The position numbers were made by a program, and so were the translations under genes. The notes beneath the pieces are model-generated. The model saw nothing but the letters and a program-made list of their open reading frames with translations. It ran no database searches and was not told the DNA's origin. From assembly GCA_965237765.1 (NCBI GenBank), contig OZ250157.1, forward strand, positions 2,614,926-2,678,925: a DNA stretch of 64,000 nucleotides, read 5' to 3'. The DNA is from WTGJ01 sp965237765 (GTDB taxonomy: Bacteria > Chloroflexota > Anaerolineae > Aggregatilineales > Phototrophicaceae). How positions within the stretch are numbered: the stretch's first letter is position 1; the number at the start of each line of letters is the position of its first letter. Shown piece after piece: positions 62,326 through 64,000 of this stretch.

Positions 62326-63639
62326 TTATTCCTGGCTCTGTGCGTCCACTTCACCTTCAGAAGTACCCTCACCCCCATCAAGCGCGATATCAGAGCCACT
62401 CGGATCGCTGCTATCAGTGCTATCGTTATTATTACTGCTCTGTGCGCCCACTTCACCTTCAGAAGTACCCTCACCCCCATCAAGCGCGACATCAGAGCCA
62501 CTCGGATCACTGTTATCACTGCTCTGTGCCTCCAGATCAGTTCCCCAACGTTGTGTGAAACCGACGCGTCTCTTTTCCGGCTCAAGGTGGCTGATGCGCA
62601 TGCTCAGACGATCGCCCTTCTTGACGTAGGAATGCGGTTCCTTGAGCGAGCCATCACCCATCTCGCTGAGATGGAGCAATCCCTCTAGGCCGTCATCCAG
62701 CGCAGCGAACGCGCCAAAATCAACCACGTTGGTGACCACACCTTCAACCAGTTGGCCTTCGTGATACTTGCTCGAAGCGATGTCCCAGGGGTCACTGAGT
62801 AGGCGTTTGCGGCTGAGGGCAATGCGGTTCGATTCATAATTTAATTCGAGCACGTAGACATCGATCTCCTGTCCGATAGCCAGCAAATCGCGCGGGTGAT
62901 CGACTCGATGCCAGGCCAATTCGCTCACGTGGATCAAACCATCTGCGCCGCCTAAGTTGACGAAAGCGCCAAAATCCCGCAGTCCGGTGACCGTCCCTTT
63001 AACGACATCGCTTTCTTGCAACTCTTCCAACAGGCGGCGCTTTTGTTGAGCGCGCCATTCGCGTTGCGCTTCTCGCTCACTGAAAATCAGTCGGCGCCGA
63101 TCTTGGTCAACCTCGATCACCTTCACGCCAATGGTTCTATCCTTCATCTCGCGCCAGGCGTCGGTACGATCGGCGCCGTAGCTCACGGAGACGAGATGCG
63201 AGCCCGGAATGAAACCTTCGAGCCGATTCCACCGCACGAGTACGCCGCCGCGGTTGTGACCGGTGATCAGCACGCTCACCGCATCTTCAGATTTCAACAA
63301 CTCGCGCGCCTTCTCCCAATCGTAACGTTGCAATCCCATGTTGATGGAAACGATGAGGTTTTCGTCTTGGTTTCGTTGAGTGAGAATATAGACGGGCACT
63401 TCATCGCCCACTTTGAGGCTATTGCGAAACTGCTCGTCCAAACGCTCCAAATCCTGTGCCTGCACGATTCCGTCGTGCTTGGCGTTGAGATCAACAATGA
63501 TTTCACGGGGGTCAATATGACTGATGATGGCAGTGCGAATTTCCCCGCGCTTAGGCGGCGAGAAGTCATAATCAGTGGTAGAATCGAGGAGAGCCTCAAA
63601 ATCCTGGCTATCTTCACCCAACATTTCATTTACTATCAT
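62326..63639 (-). CDS. rpsA: S1-domain RNA-binding protein (ribosomal protein bS1-like)
   Basis: A 437-residue protein with four S1 domains (for example KRGEIRTAIISHIDPREIIV, GVLVRWNRLEGFIPGSHL, GTVTGLRDFGAFVNLGGADG, GVVTNVVDFGAFAALDDG), close to a short bS1. The C-terminal ~60 residues are an acidic/serine repeat (SSDPSGSDIALDGGEG twice). ATG 63639; a MIVNEM start. Promoter candidate at 63722-63750. Confidence 0.9.
   Translation of the reverse strand: MIVNEMLGEDSQDFEALLDSTTDYDFSPPKRGEIRTAIISHIDPREIIVDLNAKHDGIVQAQDLERLDEQFRNSLKVGDEVPVYILTQRNQDENLIVSINMGLQRYDWEKARELLKSEDAVSVLITGHNRGGVLVRWNRLEGFIPGSHLVSVSYGADRTDAWREMKDRTIGVKVIEVDQDRRRLIFSEREAQREWRAQQKRRLLEELQESDVVKGTVTGLRDFGAFVNLGGADGLIHVSELAWHRVDHPRDLLAIGQEIDVYVLELNYESNRIALSRKRLLSDPWDIASSKYHEGQLVEGVVTNVVDFGAFAALDDGLEGLLHLSEMGDGSLKEPHSYVKKGDRLSMRISHLEPEKRRVGFTQRWGTDLEAQSSDNSDPSGSDVALDGGEGTSEGEVGAQSSNNNDSTDSSDPSGSDIALDGGEGTSEGEVDAQSQE
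62335..62508 (-). repeat. Tandem direct repeat in the S1-protein C-terminus
   Basis: Two nearly identical ~72-base copies (62335-62406 and 62437-62508, period 102 bases, i.e. 34 codons) encode the duplicated SGSD-ALDGGEGTSEGEV tail; a third, short partial start appears at 62521. Confidence 0.8.
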
Positions 63640-63721
63640 TGCTCGAACAAAGCTCCTTCAACCAGCGTGAGAACGCTGCTTGCCAGCGGACGTTAGCGGA
63701 GCGCTCGGCCCCACAATATCT

Positions 63722-63750
63722 ATCATAGAGGATTACACGCTACGTTTCCA
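63722..63750 (-). promoter_or_regulatory. Likely promoter of the S1-domain gene
   Basis: Minus-strand TGGAAA (63750-63745) and TATGAT (63727-63722) with a 17-base spacer. The leader to ATG 63639 is about 75 bases. Confidence 0.45.
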
Positions 63751-63759
63751 GATTGGGAT

Positions 63760-64000
63760 TCAGGAAGATTGCGGGTCGTAAAGGCCAATCCGCCGCAAAT
63801 CCCGATCACTTTCCCAAGGGTAGACGATGTACGCGTCAGTGCGCGCGCCGTAGAAATCGGGTTGCGCTTGCGAATAGAGAGAGCGAAACGGGTTGAAGTG
63901 AAATACGCAGGTGAACGCTTCCGCGCCAGCACCTTCGACTCGCGCTCGGACAGCAGTACTGGTACGGCCGCTGCCCCAAACGTCATCTACAATTAGTGTG
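63760..64000 (-). CDS. Phosphoribosyltransferase, 5' end cut by window edge
   Basis: The last 79 residues of a PRTase run in from the edge to the stop TGA at 63762-63760. The PRPP-binding loop IVDDVWGSGRTSTAV is clear, followed by the typical PDFYGARTDAYIVYPWE stretch of the guanine/xanthine-type (Gpt-like) group. Start and N-terminal half lie outside the window. Confidence 0.75.
   Translation of the reverse strand, partial: TLIVDDVWGSGRTSTAVRARVEGAGAEAFTCVFHFNPFRSLYSQAQPDFYGARTDAYIVYPWESDRDLRRIGLYDPQSS

Noticed and set aside
1..64000. tRNA, rRNA, CRISPR, IS or prophage
   Set aside because: All gaps are short (at most about 170 bases) and none shows cloverleaf, repeat-spacer, transposase or integrase features.

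Overview
The window reads as a chromosomal segment of a moderately high-GC bacterium, most likely a member of the Chloroflexota (Anaerolineae/Caldilineae-like). This placement rests on the mix of genes: split glycine decarboxylase (gcvPA/gcvPB), a solitary tiny Flp-type pilin ending in an NIINSL-like tail, a B12-dependent acyl-CoA mutase set, HrcA-led heat-shock operon and a stand-alone EF-G paralogue. It is an inference from family knowledge, not from a database search. The segment is very densely coded. No gap between genes exceeds about 170 bases, many same-strand neighbours overlap by ATGA/GTGA/TGATG, and six convergent pairs overlap by exactly four bases through their stop codons. I saw no insertion sequence, phage gene, CRISPR array, rRNA or tRNA.

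Region by region. 1-8.3 kb: a truncated TPR lipoprotein, a small unknown protein coupled to a thioredoxin-domain (DUF255) protein, FtsH, and an EF-G-like GTPase. 8.4-15 kb: a tiny pilin, then a one-carbon/glycine module. This module is a single 1040-residue polypeptide joining serine hydroxymethyltransferase and aminomethyltransferase (GlyA-GcvT), facing a gcvH-gcvPA-gcvPB operon; together they can turn two glycines into serine, CO2 and ammonia. 15-28 kb: SCO1-like protein, alanine racemase, Tgt, UvrA, CopA, GDPD, QueG, a methyltransferase and a GT1 glycosyltransferase. Tgt and QueG are both queuosine-tRNA enzymes.

28-40 kb is an acyl-CoA/propionyl-CoA region: methylmalonyl-CoA epimerase, acyl-CoA dehydrogenase, an MDR oxidoreductase, a CYTH protein, methylmalonyl-CoA mutase large subunit, the three propionyl/acyl-CoA carboxylase subunits, a CHAD protein, and a second mutase large subunit. 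The specificity residues of the second mutase match isobutyryl-CoA mutase rather than methylmalonyl-CoA mutase. The B12-binding small subunit and the MeaB GTPase lie together at 53-54.5 kb, in an overlapping operon with PRPP synthetase.

40-54 kb carries a YbaK-like deacylase, DnaE, MutM (with a long antisense extension), an MBL-fold hydrolase, SecA, an aldo/keto reductase and an acyl-CoA ligase. 54.6-64 kb carries thioredoxin, the hrcA-grpE-dnaK-dnaJ-prmA-menG cluster, an rpsU-infA operon with a near-consensus promoter, an S1-domain protein with a duplicated acidic tail, and the end of a phosphoribosyltransferase cut by the window edge.

Several features are not obvious from simple ORF calling: the truncated lipoprotein and phosphoribosyltransferase at the edges, the 45-residue pilin, several non-ATG starts, and a recurring promoter element with GC directly before a TATAAT-like -10.
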